Below are positions 11,027 through 20,521 of a stretch of DNA of 64,000 nucleotides, one piece after another. Numbering within the stretch: position 1 is the first letter of the stretch; every line of letters starts with the position of its first letter. Below the pieces are notes generated by a model that saw only the letters and a list, made by a program, of their open reading frames with translations, searched no databases and had not been told where the DNA came from. Position numbers and translations under genes: made by a program. This DNA is from Toxorhynchites rutilus septentrionalis (taxonomy: Eukaryota; Arthropoda; Insecta; Diptera; Culicidae): the NCBI RefSeq assembly GCF_029784135.1, contig NC_073745.1:314640787-314704786 (forward strand), read 5' to 3'.

Positions 11027-12229
11027 TTAGGTTGAAAATATTTGATGTTGATTTCGGTTTTCCTCCTGTTCTTCGTCCGACAACGCGCGGAGGTTCGCAG
11101 CCGGGTTTTCGGAGTTTTCCGCAATTCTAATGAAATGTTGCGGTCTGTTGTAATAGTTTTGGCTGCCATTGCCCCTAAAGTTTCTGTTTTGGTTAGGGAA
11201 ATTCTGTTGATGATATTGGCGATTTTGATTAAAATTTTGGTTTTGTTGAGGTTGATTATTGAATCTACCACCTCTTCCTCTATAGTTATTAAAATTTCTA
11301 CCACGATTGTTCTGGTTGAAACGGTTAGGATGCGGGTAGGGCGGTTGTCGCTGCCCGCGATTGTAAATAAGCACATTTGCTGATTTGGTTGTCAGCGATT
11401 TATATTTATTGACCTTCTCCACTGCGTCAGCTATGCTGGTGAAGGCTCCCGCACGTAATATAGTTTTTAATTCGGGGTTATCAATGCCTTCGATGAGGGC
11501 ATCGATTCCTGCTTGGCAAGCGAGTTTTGCTGCTCGTTGCGGTGGTGTCTCTTCCTTGATGTGTAAGTCGATGAGTTGTTCGGTCAGCTCTTCAACTTCC
11601 TTACATAATTCGTCTGCTGACTGTTTTTTTATAGACTTCAACTTCGCTAATATGCTGTCGGCGCTAGTCTTTGATATACATGTAGTTTTTAAATTTGTTA
11701 GCAGTGAAGGTATATCCACGCTATTATTAATTGCTCTTCGGGCCTTTTTGTCGAGTCTGGTCAGTAGGAATTGATATACCAACGCTTTGTTTGCGCTGGG
11801 GGAGATCTCATTTAGTAGTGTGGCTGCACTGATGAACATATCGAGTCCATCAGGTGAGCCGTCGTAGATTGGCACCATTGCGGCTGCCTCTTTGTAATCG
11901 AATTTGGACATTTTCGGTTTTTGTATTCCAACAACGAACAATATCGCAAGAGCTACTTCTTTGAAAGATTTTTGTTTAATGATAATGTTTATTTTATTTC
12001 TAATATCTTGATATATTAGATTAGCATTTTCGGCAAGCAATAACAATTCTTCAGCCTCTTTATTGTGTACGAGAGGGTCTACTATTGTTTTAATATCTTC
12101 AGCTAATTTTTCAGCTTCTGCGAGCTTGGTTCTCAATGTAGCTTTTCTTAACTTTTTAGTTTGCTCGGATCGCAGTGATTTTGCAATTACTTGTAATTTC
12201 TGTATTTTGTTTTCTATTAAACTTGCCAT
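11027..12229 (-). CDS. gag: Gypsy Gag protein (400 aa)
   Basis: The start ATG is at 12229. The N-terminal third is rich in Lys, Glu, Ala and Leu and predicts coiled coil. The middle (about 115-275) carries the capsid-like core, beginning near MVPIYDGSPDGLDMF. The C-terminal 110 residues are an Asn/Gln/Arg/Gly-rich tail with RGRGG-type motifs in place of a CCHC zinc knuckle, presumably the RNA-binding part. It lies just upstream of pol and in a different frame (-1 relation). Gag forms the virus-like particle in which reverse transcription occurs. An in-frame extension of 16 codons would be added if the candidate leader intron (12275-12402) is removed. Confidence 0.9.
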   Translation of the reverse strand: MASLIENKIQKLQVIAKSLRSEQTKKLRKATLRTKLAEAEKLAEDIKTIVDPLVHNKEAEELLLLAENANLIYQDIRNKINIIIKQKSFKEVALAILFVVGIQKPKMSKFDYKEAAAMVPIYDGSPDGLDMFISAATLLNEISPSANKALVYQFLLTRLDKKARRAINNSVDIPSLLTNLKTTCISKTSADSILAKLKSIKKQSADELCKEVEELTEQLIDLHIKEETPPQRAAKLACQAGIDALIEGIDNPELKTILRAGAFTSIADAVEKVNKYKSLTTKSANVLIYNRGQRQPPYPHPNRFNQNNRGRNFNNYRGRGGRFNNQPQQNQNFNQNRQYHQQNFPNQNRNFRGNGSQNYYNRPQHFIRIAENSENPAANLRALSDEEQEENRNQHQIFST

Positions 12230-12274
12230 TAAATTAAAGGCGAAATTTTTTTTTATTTCTGTTTTTGTTGATGT

Positions 12275-12402
12275 CTACAACAAGTAGTCTTACAGCTTAG
12301 CACATATTTTACATGAACATTTTGTGTTTTTTTTTTTTTCATTAACAATTTTTACTTCAAAAATTTTTTTTTTTCATATTTTACATCTTATAATTGACTT
12401 AC
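12275..12402 (-). other. Candidate 128-nt leader intron upstream of gag
   Basis: On the minus strand the donor reads CAGAGATG/GTAAGT (exon end 12403) and an acceptor reads TTGTTGTAG/ACATC (exon start 12274). The interval is very AT-rich. Splicing would join the ATG at 12405-12403 in frame to gag (45 nt, 15 codons, before the gag ATG). It would also turn the end of the preceding small ORF into an ATGA stop-start overlap. The polypyrimidine tract is weak. This is a prediction only. Confidence 0.4.
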
Positions 12403-12647
12403 CATCTCTGTCGGCGGTATCCTACTACAGTATCAGTAAGGCTGAGCTTTGTGAAAGGTGTCACATAGATGGTTGCTCCATGGATGTCTTCAATTTTGAT
12501 ATTGAAACCTCTTTTCGGCTGCTTCGGGTGTTGCTTCCTATATTGCCGCCATCCGATTTTTTCCACCAATGCGATGTGTTCCGCTTGGGCCTCCGCCTGG
12601 GCCAAGATGTCCTTGATGTTCTCGTTCCACATGTTTAGTTTTTCCAA
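12399..12647 (-). CDS. Leader small ORF 2 of the gypsy element (82 aa)
   Basis: An ATG-started frame of 82 codons between the PBS and gag. The N-terminal half is helical with repeated AQAEAQAE; a basic segment follows (KQHPKQPKRG, about residues 39-48), then a mixed C-terminus. Its stop TAA overlaps the candidate splice donor GTAAGT at 12402-12397. Small ORFs upstream of gag occur in several mdg1/412-group elements, but I do not recognise a specific family or function. It could also be a chance frame. Confidence 0.4.
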   Translation of the reverse strand: MEKLNMWNENIKDILAQAEAQAEHIALVEKIGWRQYRKQHPKQPKRGFNIKIEDIHGATIYVTPFTKLSLTDTVVGYRRQRW

Positions 12648-12804
12648 TGGTCACTAGTTCGTGTAATGAGTTTCTATTGGTTCGTTCACATGGGTGGTTA
12701 GCACAGTTCCGTTTATTAGTTGACTTTGGTCTAGTTGGCACGTCTTCGTTGATTAGTTCACTTTGTTCAAATTTTGAAAAAAAAATATAGTTCACTTCTG
12801 CCCT

Positions 12805-12999
12805 TTATACCTGGTTGAGCTGTGCCGCTCTCACTGCTCGGGAGGCTACTCTCTCCGAGTGATTCTTATAAAACGTGTGCATTAACCGCACAACACCGTA
12901 ACCTAACGCAGCACCAGCAAGGATGCATAAAGCAATCGTTTGCGGTGAACTCGACACTGGGGCGCTCGACACTATCTCGTCTGCCGAGAAAAAGCCCAT
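12805..12999 (-). CDS. Leader small ORF 1 of the gypsy element (64 aa, one membrane segment)
   Basis: The first ATG after the PBS region opens a 64-codon frame. It starts MGFFSADE, so a Gly follows Met, as N-myristoylated proteins require. One strongly hydrophobic segment follows (TIALCILAGAALGYGVV, about residues 22-38), then a basic, amphipathic tail. That organisation is unlike random sequence and suggests a small membrane protein. Position just inside the element's 5' end means it would be the first ORF on the genomic RNA. Function unknown. Confidence 0.5.
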   Translation of the reverse strand: MGFFSADEIVSSAPVSSSPQTIALCILAGAALGYGVVRLMHTFYKNHSERVASRAVRAAQLNQV

Positions 13000-13068
13000 T
13001 TTTGAACGTTCACTGTTTCGTCAAAACAAAAAAAAAATTGTTTGGTTTCACTCATAGCCGAAGATTCA

Positions 13069-13088
13069 GGCTAAAGTCTCGGTCGCCA
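13069..13088 (-). other. Primer binding site, tRNA-Arg type
   Basis: On the minus strand TGGCGACCGAGACTTTAGCC follows the 5' LTR (ending CTTCCACA) with no gap. The first eight bases match the TGGCGACC start of tRNA-Arg-primed mdg1/412 elements. The exact tRNA needs a match to the host tRNA set. Confidence 0.7.
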
Positions 13089-13670
13089 TGTGGAAGTTCA
13101 ACCCGATGTAGTATACAATTTCTATCACTTTGGGGCACTTGTGATATATTTTCGGAATGAAAGAACTCAGGCACATTCCACTAATATAAATATCACTATA
13201 TTCTTAGTTCCGTCCTCGCGTGCATTCGACACTTGTTAACTTGATTGGTTGGAAATGTAAAAAGACCTTTTGCTTGCATTCGACATGTACTTTTTATAAT
13301 GCTTAAACTAAAACTCTACACAAGGTAGCTTCTATTCTAGAGGAGGAGGAGCCAGCAAGGAAATATGTGAGCGCGTTCGATTGGTTCGAACGGGTCAATA
13401 CGGAGAACAAAAGGGTAGTGGTTGTTTCTGTGTGTTGTCATTTCACACTTGGTTGAAGTGGGTTAGTTCTGCATAATGTTACGCTGCAAGGGTGAGTGGT
13501 TGTTATTTAATATTATCGTATGCAGCTGTGAGCTTGTGACATAAAAATGCATTTGGCCTACAAACATGTATGACGATAATTTATGGCGTGGGAATGAATT
13601 TGTGGGAATAGGATCGTTGGGATTTTATGACAAGTGGGAAAGGATAATGGTAATAGGTTATCCCGCTACA
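13089..13670 (-). repeat. 5' LTR of the mdg1/412-like element
   Basis: 582 bp, same as 6458-7039 by eye. The element's transcription should start here on the minus strand. Confidence 0.92.
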
Positions 13671-13932
13671 GCTTTCCAGCTAATTACACTTGATTGAAAA
13701 ATTACGAAATCAAATGTATTTGGTCGCTGTGTTCGCCATATAATTAGAAAACATTAAAATAAACTCTTTCGCATGGATGTATTCTTCAATTCCCAGGGAA
13801 CTGGCAGATTATTTTTCAGCAACGATTAGATCTTTCCGGAATTTTCTCGATGCTGTATGGCATCCAAACGAAAATTCTCATTTCAGTTTGGCCTGCAAAA
13901 AACTTTTCTGAACTCTAATCCATCAAATTTGG

Positions 13933-13948
13933 AGCCCTGAAAAGGGAC
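13933..13948 (-). terminator. Histone 3' stem-loop, copy 1 (one mismatch)
   Basis: Minus strand GTCCCTTTTCAGGGCT. The 6-bp stem has a T-C mismatch compared with copies 2 and 3. Confidence 0.8.
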
Positions 13949-14399
13949 GTTGATTATATGCTAAGCTAATATAGCACCCTCTCCTTGGATTCGACGGGCC
14001 AGCTGAATGTCCTTGGGCATGATGTGACGCGTTTTACGTGGATAGCACACAAATTTGTATCTTCGAATAAGCCTCCTGCAGCGTCATAACCGCGGAACTT
14101 TGGAAGCGCAAGTCGGTTTTGAAGTCCTGAGCAATTCCACGAACCAAAAGCTGCAAAGGTAGCTTGCGGATCAGCAATTCGGCCGACTTCCGATAGCGAT
14201 GAATTTCACGCAAAGTTCCCGGTCGATAGCGATGTGGCTTCTTCACCTATCCTGCGGCTGGTGTGCTTATCCGAGCTGCTTTCGTGTGCCTTACCACTGA
14301 AAGACTAACCTGCTATCTGCTTGGTCCCAAACAAACGAGTCGTCCCGGTGCGAGAGTAGAGTAAGAAATGAACGAAAGCAAAGGAAGCGTCATTTTATA
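13933..14399 (-). pseudogene. Histone H3 pseudogene, copy 1
   Basis: On the minus strand a TATA box (TATAAAATG at 14391-14399) is followed by a degraded H3 N-terminus. The clear core (14034-14246) matches H3 from [10 protein letters not shown] through [24 protein letters not shown] and LQEA. About nine codons that normally follow QEA (the SEAYLVGLF region) are missing. A 1-nt deletion near the KRVT codons shifts the frame, and the frame stops at a TAA shortly before that point. The 3' end carries a histone stem-loop with one mismatched pair (13933-13948). The lesions are shared with copies 2 and 3, so all descend from one already broken gene. It sits inside element E2. Confidence 0.9.
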
Positions 14400-14821
14400 A
14401 CCTGTTTTCGAAGCTATCATTAAGCTATTGAAACAATTTTCCAACTCAATAAATAGCAATCATATAACTCTTGGACATTTTATCTTTTGTATGAAATGAT
14501 TATCACTGTTCCGTTGATCCGAAGCAGAATGAATCACGCTTAAAGAAGGAATGGATTTTTTCTTGGAATTTACTCAGCAAAAATAATGCCCTTTCCCAAC
14601 ACTTAAAAACGACAAACGGTAAACAGTTTCATCAAAGTGATTTCTTCGATATGGGGATATATTCACTACATCATGTCATGTATTTCATATTCTTCATTAT
14701 GAAATCCATATCCATGGCACCTATCGGTATCGAATTATCATCGACACCGCGATTTTCGCTAAATGCTCCTTTCAGTTCGGCCTGTAAAAAACTTTTCTGA
14801 ACTCTAATCCATCAAATTTGG

Positions 14822-14837
14822 AGCCCTGAAAAGGGCT
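14822..14837 (-). terminator. Histone 3' stem-loop, copy 2
   Basis: Minus strand AGCCCTTTTCAGGGCT, a perfect 6-bp stem with 4-nt loop, just downstream of the H3 reading frame remnant. This structure directs processing of replication-dependent histone mRNAs. Confidence 0.9.
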
Positions 14838-15289
14838 GTTGATTATATGCTAAGCTAATATAGCACGCTCTCCTCGGATACGATGGGCCAGCTGGATGTC
14901 CTTGGGCATGATGTGACGCGTTTTGCATGGATAGCACACAAATTGGTATCTTCGAATAAGCCTCCTGCAGCGTCATAACCGCGGAACTTTGGAAGCGCAA
15001 GTCGGTTTTGAAGTCCTGAGCAATTCCACGAACCAAATGCTGCAAAGGTAGCTTGCGGATCAGCAATTCGGTCGACTTCTGATAGCGACGAATTTCATGC
15101 GAAGTTCCCGGTCGATAGCGATGTGGCTTCTCCACCTATCCTGCTACTGGTGCGCTTATCCGAGCTGCTTTCGTGGTGCCTTACCACCGAAAGACTAACG
15201 AGCTGTCTGCTTAGTCCCGATGAAACGAGTCCTCACGGTGCGAGAGTAGAGTAAGAAATGAACGAAAGCAAGGGAAGTGTCATTTTATA
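14822..15289 (-). pseudogene. Histone H3 pseudogene, copy 2
   Basis: Minus strand, left arm of the palindrome. TATA at 15281-15289, core similarity to H3 from KPHRYRPG to LQEA, and a perfect stem-loop at the 3' end. It has the same loss of about nine codons after QEA and the same 1-nt deletion before the IMPKDIQLA region as copy 1. After the shift the C-terminal nucleotides (GAGAGCGTGCT) are still recognisable out of frame. The 107-codon open frame (14812-15135) is therefore a fusion of true H3 core and frameshifted tail, not a functional histone. Confidence 0.92.
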
Positions 15290-15395
15290 AAACATAAAAG
15301 AATCGAATGTAAACCCCACCCTCTTTATTGTATAAGCTTACTGTATACTCACGAATATAATAAGGGTGGGATTTAGATTCTATACTTTTATGGTT

Positions 15396-15862
15396 TATAA
15401 AATGACGCTTCCTTTGCTTTCGTTCATTTCTTACTCTACTCTCGCACCGTGAGGACTCTAGCTCGTTAGTCTTTCGCAGACAGCTCGTTAGTCATTCGGT
15501 GGTAAGGCACACGAAGTCAGCTCGAATAAGCGCACCAGTAGCAGGATAGGTGGAGAAGCCACATCGCTATCGACCGGGAACTTTGCGTGAAATTCATCGC
15601 TATCAGAAGTCGACCGAATTGCTGATCCGCAGCTACCTTTGCAGCATTTGGTTCGTGGAATTGCTCAGGACTTCAAAACCGACTTGCGCTTCCAAAGTTC
15701 CGCGGTTATGACGCTGCAGGAGGCTTATTCGAAGATACCAATTTGTGTGCTATCCATGCAAAACGCGTCACATCATGCCCAAGGACATCCAGCTGGCCCA
15801 TCGTATCCGAGGAGAGCGTGCTATATTAGCTTAGCATATAATCAACAGCCCTTTTCAGGGCT
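15396..15862 (+). pseudogene. Histone H3 pseudogene, copy 3
   Basis: Plus strand, right arm of the palindrome. TATAAAATG is at 15396-15404. The H3 N-terminus is recognisable around CAGACAGCTCGT (15479-15490) but is followed at once by TAG, where H3 has a lysine codon, and has several indels before the KPHRYRPG segment (from about 15560). Core H3 follows, with the shared deletion after QEA (about 15725) and the shared 1-nt deletion (about 15767-15778). The histone stem-loop is at 15847-15862. The promoter sequence between TATA and start closely matches copies 1 and 2. Confidence 0.92.
15847..15862 (+). terminator. Histone 3' stem-loop, copy 3
   Basis: AGCCCTTTTCAGGGCT, mirror of the one at 14822-14837. 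Confidence 0.9.
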
Positions 15863-16379
15863 CCAAATTTGATGGATTAGAGTTCAGAAAAGTTTTTTAC
15901 AGGCCGAACTGAAAGGAGCATTTAGCGAAAATCGCGGTGTCGATGATAATTCGATACCGATAGGTGCCATGGATATGGATTTCATAATGAAGAATATGAA
16001 ATACATGACATGATGTAGTGAATATATCCGAAAAAATCACTTTGGTGAAACTGCATTATAAAATTATTTATGTACGAATGCCGCAATCGATAGTCGACTC
16101 TAATTTGCGCTGGGTAATTTCCTCGGAGGACTCGATTCCTCCTTTGAACATTAATAATCTCTTTCTGGCAAAACGATGTGGTATGAATCACATTATTTGA
16201 ATGATAGAATGAAGAAGTTTTCTGCCAATTTCCTTCAACCTCCGAACGTATCTTTCTCCCGTTTGTCGTTTTCGCGTTCGCTAATCCTTTCTCACAACAC
16301 CCATTTCTCGTTTGAGAAATTGTTGAGTAAACATTGTTTGCCAGTGCGCGTAGAGCGGGAATTCCTAAAGATTCATTGC

Positions 16380-17293
16380 ACCTCTAATAAATTGCCGAAA
16401 GACATTCGCATTCTTACGTTCATTACATTCTTACATTCTTACGTTGATCGCACTTGATTGAAAAAATCCAAAACGAAATGTATTTGGTCGCAGCATTATA
16501 TGAGTAGAAAGCAAATAATCGCTTGAAAATGACTTGATTTTCGCGATGTGAAACATTTTCCGTTTTGCATGTTATGCATCCAATATTGGATACGAAAATT
16601 TCCACTGATGGGGAAAAAAAATATTCAGAAGCTTTCCTGTTAATTGCGATTGATTGAAAAATAACAAAACCAAATGTATTTGGTTGCAGTGTTATATGGA
16701 TAGAAAACATTAAAATAAACTCTTTCGCATGAATGTATTTTTCAATTCCCAGGGGAACTGGCAGATTATTTTTCAGCAACGATGATAGCAACGAGAATTC
16801 CGCGCGTGTATGTGTGTATGTGTGTGTGTGGCGGCTGCTCCGATGTTTCAAGCGGAACCGTGGCATCACTCTCCTCCTGATGGATTCCCTTTTGGCCTTA
16901 GGTGCACAAACAGGCTCTTGGTGACACCGTTCAACAGCGTTTTCATGATAAACGAAATTAGCTTCACAACAACAGCGACAACATGCTCCAATCGCTGTTC
17001 AATCATAACTGAGTGGGTTTACGAGCGGCGCTCGCTTATATACCGATTGGTGATTTCAATAGCCTGTTTTGAAAGCAATTTTAAGACTATTGAAACAAGT
17101 TTTTGGATCAAAAAGTAACAAGTATATGACGCGTAGACATTTTATCTTTCAAATGAAGTGTTTATCATACCATTTCGTTCAGTTGTTTAAGAGCTATTAA
17201 CGCTCAAAATCTCGGTCTCCAGCGTAACGTTTTCGTTCTCGAAACATTGGTTTTACACCCCGGTATAGAAATGAAAGACGTAGTCCTACGTCA
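16380..17293. mobile_element. TTGACGTAGGACTA-family element E3 (left end missing)
   Basis: It is homologous to E1 from AATAAATTGCCGAAAGAC (about 16386) through the (GT)n cargo (about 16805-16840), the TATA-containing block (about 17033) and the block before the right end. The right end TAGTCCTACGTCA is at 17281-17293. No left terminal repeat was found. Confidence 0.6.
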
Positions 17294-18543
17294 AAAATTA
17301 AGATACTGCAATTTCAATGTAAGCATCTTGATTTCTACCTACTCAACGTCGAATGATAACAATTCCGAACGAATAACTTTCAGCATTTGAGCTTCAAATA
17401 AACCCTATGGAATATCAGAGTGTTAGAGTAGAGTGAGAGTTCTAAATAATACACTGACAATCCTGTAACAGATGCATAACGTGAGATAATTCGAAACTTG
17501 GCAATATAACTGTGGCACACAATCACTATTGATCATGTTAATCATTTTCTTGATAAAAATAAAGTGTAGAGATCAAGACTCGACTGTATTGTTGACGTAC
17601 AACTACGACTGTTCGGATTTTCGGTTTAGATTTTTTGCAGCAGTGTTATTAAGTAAGGGCTCAAAACTATAAAAAGTTTTATTTTAAATAATTATTAAAA
17701 TAATAACAAAATTGAGTACAAATTGAATGGAATGCAAAGATTAGAAAAAGATAACTTTCCGGTAAAAAAAATGTACAAAAATCTCCATATTTTTGCCAGG
17801 TGTAATATTTGTGCTAAAGATGAGCTTAATTTTCGAATATCACCCTCTTCGGGCCCTAATTGTCGGTACAAGCATAGCACTGAGCATGCATTGTGCATGT
17901 TCTGTCGAAGCACGTGACCGTGATCGGCGTGACCGATCCACACGGTAGCAATGCAACAATTAATTTGTCGTAGCAGAGATGCGTTTTTTACATATTACCT
18001 AACCTAGCTGTAAAACCTGTGCAGTGCAAACGTTTCCCATGTGTCTTGAAATAGTAGTAAGTACATATTTGTCGAATAGGTTTGGGAAGCACAGGCTGTA
18101 CTTGTGAATGGACCAATTAGACAGGTGGCCATTTTGCGGCCTCCCGGCTTTGTTCACGCGGCACGCAGCCTGATTTTAAAGATAGTGGAAAAAATATTCC
18201 ATCTATGTGATGAATGAGAAAATAGTCGAAAACCACTACATATAACTGAGTTAAAATAACTTTAATAGTAATTCTTGTTAACCGCGTGTATCCAAGCTGA
18301 TCATTGCCTGTTTCTTTTCTAATTTTTCCATGCTAATTCAACCTCCTAAAAGTTGTTTTTGTTAGTAGTCAATGGCATGAAAGAGTACAACCTGCGTCGA
18401 AAAGTAGAAGACTCTGTGCCTAGAGGCACGGACGGAAGTTTGACGTAGAATTTTAAGGACAATTGCTTTTGAATTAAGTTTTTTAACTGTTCAGAAATCC
18501 GAAGGTTTAACTCATTCAATACTTCAAATAGAGGTCCTAGAAA
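17294..18543. other. No gene recognised
   Basis: AT-rich sequence with only short frames on both strands. No similarity or RNA structure was recognised. Confidence 0.5.
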
Positions 18544-18830
18544 AACACTTCCAATGGAATAAATCGATCACTCTCAGCACATGTGCGTTACTTCGAGAAA
18601 ATTTCGAACTGCAGCTGTTCAAGAATATAAAAAAATTGTAAGGGGTTGTATGTAGGAAACGACCGCATATTTTTCATTTTTTTTAAACACTTCCAATAGA
18701 ATAAATCGATCACTCTCAGCTCATGTGCGTTACTTCGAGAAAATTTCAAACTTCAGCTGTTCAAGAATATAAAAAAAAATTGTAAGGGGTTGTATGTAGG
18801 AAACGACCGCATATTTTCGACGTAGAACTA
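18544..18830 (+). repeat. Two tandem copies of a 142-bp unit
   Basis: AACACTTCCAATGGAATAAA (about 18544) recurs at about 18686, and the following 125 bp, including GTTCAAGAATATAAAAAA and GTAGGAAACGACCGCATA, recur with few differences. Confidence 0.85.
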
Positions 18831-18903
18831 ACTAATTTTAGAATGCATCGAAGTTTTTGTAATAGATTATGTTCTTCGTTACTGTGGAGCTTCCGATATT
18901 CAC

Positions 18904-19131
18904 TGCAAGGGTTCCTCAATGCCGTTAGTATAATCCTACAGTGAAATCACCCGATACAGAGAGGAAATATTAAGTGGGGCTTACCTATTCGACCGTTGTC
19001 TGCTGGAGGAGGAAATGATGTGAAATGTGTGCTACTACTGCTGCTATGATATAACACCAACATTACTGTTATACTGTCAGCTGCGAGGGGTAGGGCATTG
19101 TGCATTTAATCTTTCTTCTACGCACCTCACA
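18904..19131 (-). repeat. 3' LTR of the mag-like element
   Basis: 228 bp; on the minus strand it begins TGTGAGGTGCG and ends CCTTGCA. About 98% identical to 22246-22473 by eye. Confidence 0.75.
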
Positions 19132-19151
19132 TCTTCCTTCTCCCTTCTTCT
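19132..19151 (-). other. Polypurine tract of the mag-like element
   Basis: The minus strand reads AGAAGAAGGGAGAAGGAAGA, an uninterrupted purine run directly before the LTR start TGTGAGG. Confidence 0.75.
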
Positions 19152-19571
19152 TTTTGTGTTGTTTTCCTTTTTTTTTTGTCTTTTGTCTGTCATTCCAATT
19201 TATAATTTTTCAATCTACGATACGAAATACTCAAAAAAATGTTCTAAAAAATATTCGGCTGCGTGAATTTTCTCTGATTACAGTCCTCACGGTCAATTTT
19301 GACCTGGATACTCTATCAATCACTAATACAGTTTGCCACATGTCCACATATTTTATAGGTTTGGAAATAAAAAAATGACGACAATCTGTCTAGGTGACAT
19401 CTGTGTACTCAACACGCAGCGATAGAAACAAGTACTGCACGCACTCAATAACAAACCAACTGTCAAAATTCATTAATATGTGCTTATCCCCGGTTCAATA
19501 GTGCCAAACCACCCTGGTTTTTTTTAGCATGACTTCCTCTGAAGAAACCCTGGTGGTTGAGTGGGCAGCAG

Positions 19572-20521
19572 TAGAGGTGGGCAAAACGGTTCACTTTAAT
19601 GACCAACCAACCAAGTGACCAACCGTTCACTTAAGTGAACTAGTTCTTTTGAGCAGTTCACTCACTCTTTTGTACAGTGGCGGGATATGTCCGATATTTG
19701 TTAGAAATAACTTAGCACAATAGAAAATCAAACTTTGATTTTGAAATTTTAATTTTGTTTGAGTCGTTATTCATTATTTTCAGCATAAACTAGCATTGTG
19801 CTGCTTTGCTTACGATGCATTGCAATAAATGCTATAGCAAAACTGTACCCAAACCGCGAACGTCCATCTCAAAATTATCGAGCACAATATGATATAATAT
19901 AAAACATATTTCATATTAGCGACGCGAATTTTACTGTTTAACAAGACTGTTTAAATCAACTTTCAGCTTTCAACTATATTTTATAAGTGAGGTAGATTGG
20001 CATAACAACTTACTGAAATAATTACCCTGAACTCCAAAATATGAAATTTGATAAATAATTTAACAATCCAATTTAAAACCATCGTATCCTGAACGCAACA
20101 TAAAAAACGCAACAAGCGTTTTTTATGAAGCAACAATACCGACATATTATTTTTGTTGTTTCATGGGGCTATCGTTCGTTTCCATTCGTTAATTTGAGAA
20201 CTATTTACCTTGCAGCACCATTCATCTATCATTCGTTCGTTTTCTTTCCTCTTACGCACCGCTTACCGTACACAGTTCGTTCTGAACTACATGCACAGTT
20301 TTGCCAGCGGTCAGTTCGTTCTGAACTGTATACACAGTTCAGTCGGCGGTCAGTTCGTTCTGAACTGTATTATCAGTTCATCATTCACCGTACACAGTTC
20401 GTGCTGAACTGGGTATACAGTTCATATGAACTGTTGCCCAGCCAAAAAGAACGGCAGTTCGTTCACTCTTTTGGGTGAACTCGTTCTTTTGATCAGTTCA
20501 TGAACGGTTTGCCCATCTCTA
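19572..20521. mobile_element. Non-autonomous hAT-like element nested in gypsy integrase
   Basis: The ends TAGAGGTGGGCAAAACGGTT and, inverted, TAGAGATGGGCAAACCGTTC form TIRs. Outside them GGCAGCAG (19564-19571) and GGCAGCAA (20522-20529) match at 7 of 8 bases, as expected for an 8-bp hAT duplication. On both sides the minus-strand frame is gypsy integrase, so the insertion point lies inside a former coding sequence. No transposase is encoded. Confidence 0.82.
20262..20440. repeat. Short palindromic tandem repeats inside the hAT-like element
   Basis: About four imperfect units containing CAGTTCGTTCTGAACTG, itself an inverted repeat, separated by CGGCGGT or similar spacers. Confidence 0.7.

Larger units (their letters stand above)
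6458..13670 (-). mobile_element. Complete Ty3/gypsy (mdg1/412-like) LTR retrotransposon
   Basis: 7213 bp, bounded by two 582-bp LTRs that read the same throughout by eye, with a GCTT duplication outside (6454-6457 and 13671-13674). In minus-strand order it has 5' LTR, tRNA-Arg-type PBS, two small leader ORFs, a 400-codon gag, a 1211-codon pol with protease, RT, RNase H and integrase, polypurine tract and 3' LTR. There is no env: 337 bp separate pol from the polypurine tract. Identical LTRs and uninterrupted gag and pol suggest a young insertion that may still be competent. The lineage call rests on the PBS and integrase/RT style, not on a phylogeny. Confidence 0.93.
5439..14480. mobile_element. 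TTGACGTAGGACTA-family element E2, split by a gypsy insertion and carrying histone H3 pseudogene
   Basis: The left end TGACGTAGGACTA is at 5439-5451. The element runs to 6457, is interrupted by the gypsy element 6458-13670 and resumes at 13671. Comparison with the uninterrupted copy near 16630 (AGAAGCTTTCCTGTTAATTG) shows the insertion point and a GCTT duplication. After the block ending CATCCAAACGAAAA (about 13874) this copy does not continue with the (GT)n cargo of its relatives. Instead it holds an H3 pseudogene, then rejoins the family at about 14400-14500 (ACATTTTATCTTTTGTATGA). The right terminal repeat was not found, so the end coordinate is approximate. Confidence 0.55.
14622..16052. 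repeat. 1.43-kb palindrome of two head-to-head H3 pseudogene units
   Basis: The sequence from about 14622 to 15342 is repeated inverted from about 15343 to 16052 with high identity. Paired landmarks include the stem-loops (14822-14837 and 15847-15862), TATA boxes (15281-15289 and 15396-15404) and outer segments around CACTACATCATGTCATG and its complement. All pairs centre on about 15342. The central 100 bp is itself an imperfect inverted repeat (CATAAAAG...CTTTTATG), so almost no spacer remains. It is most simply an inverted duplication of one H3 pseudogene unit with its flanks. Confidence 0.88.

Noticed and set aside
11000..11060. Slippery heptamer between gag and pol of the mdg1/412-like element
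   Set aside because: The frames have the -1 relation, but no X XXY YYZ heptamer of a usual type was found in the overlap, so no site is annotated.
10639..11130. Plus-strand 163-codon frame
   Set aside because: Antisense shadow of the intact pol and gag of the gypsy element.
14812..15135. Functional histone H3 gene
   Set aside because: The core is deleted after QEA and frameshifted, and the N-terminus is broken, despite intact TATA and stem-loop.
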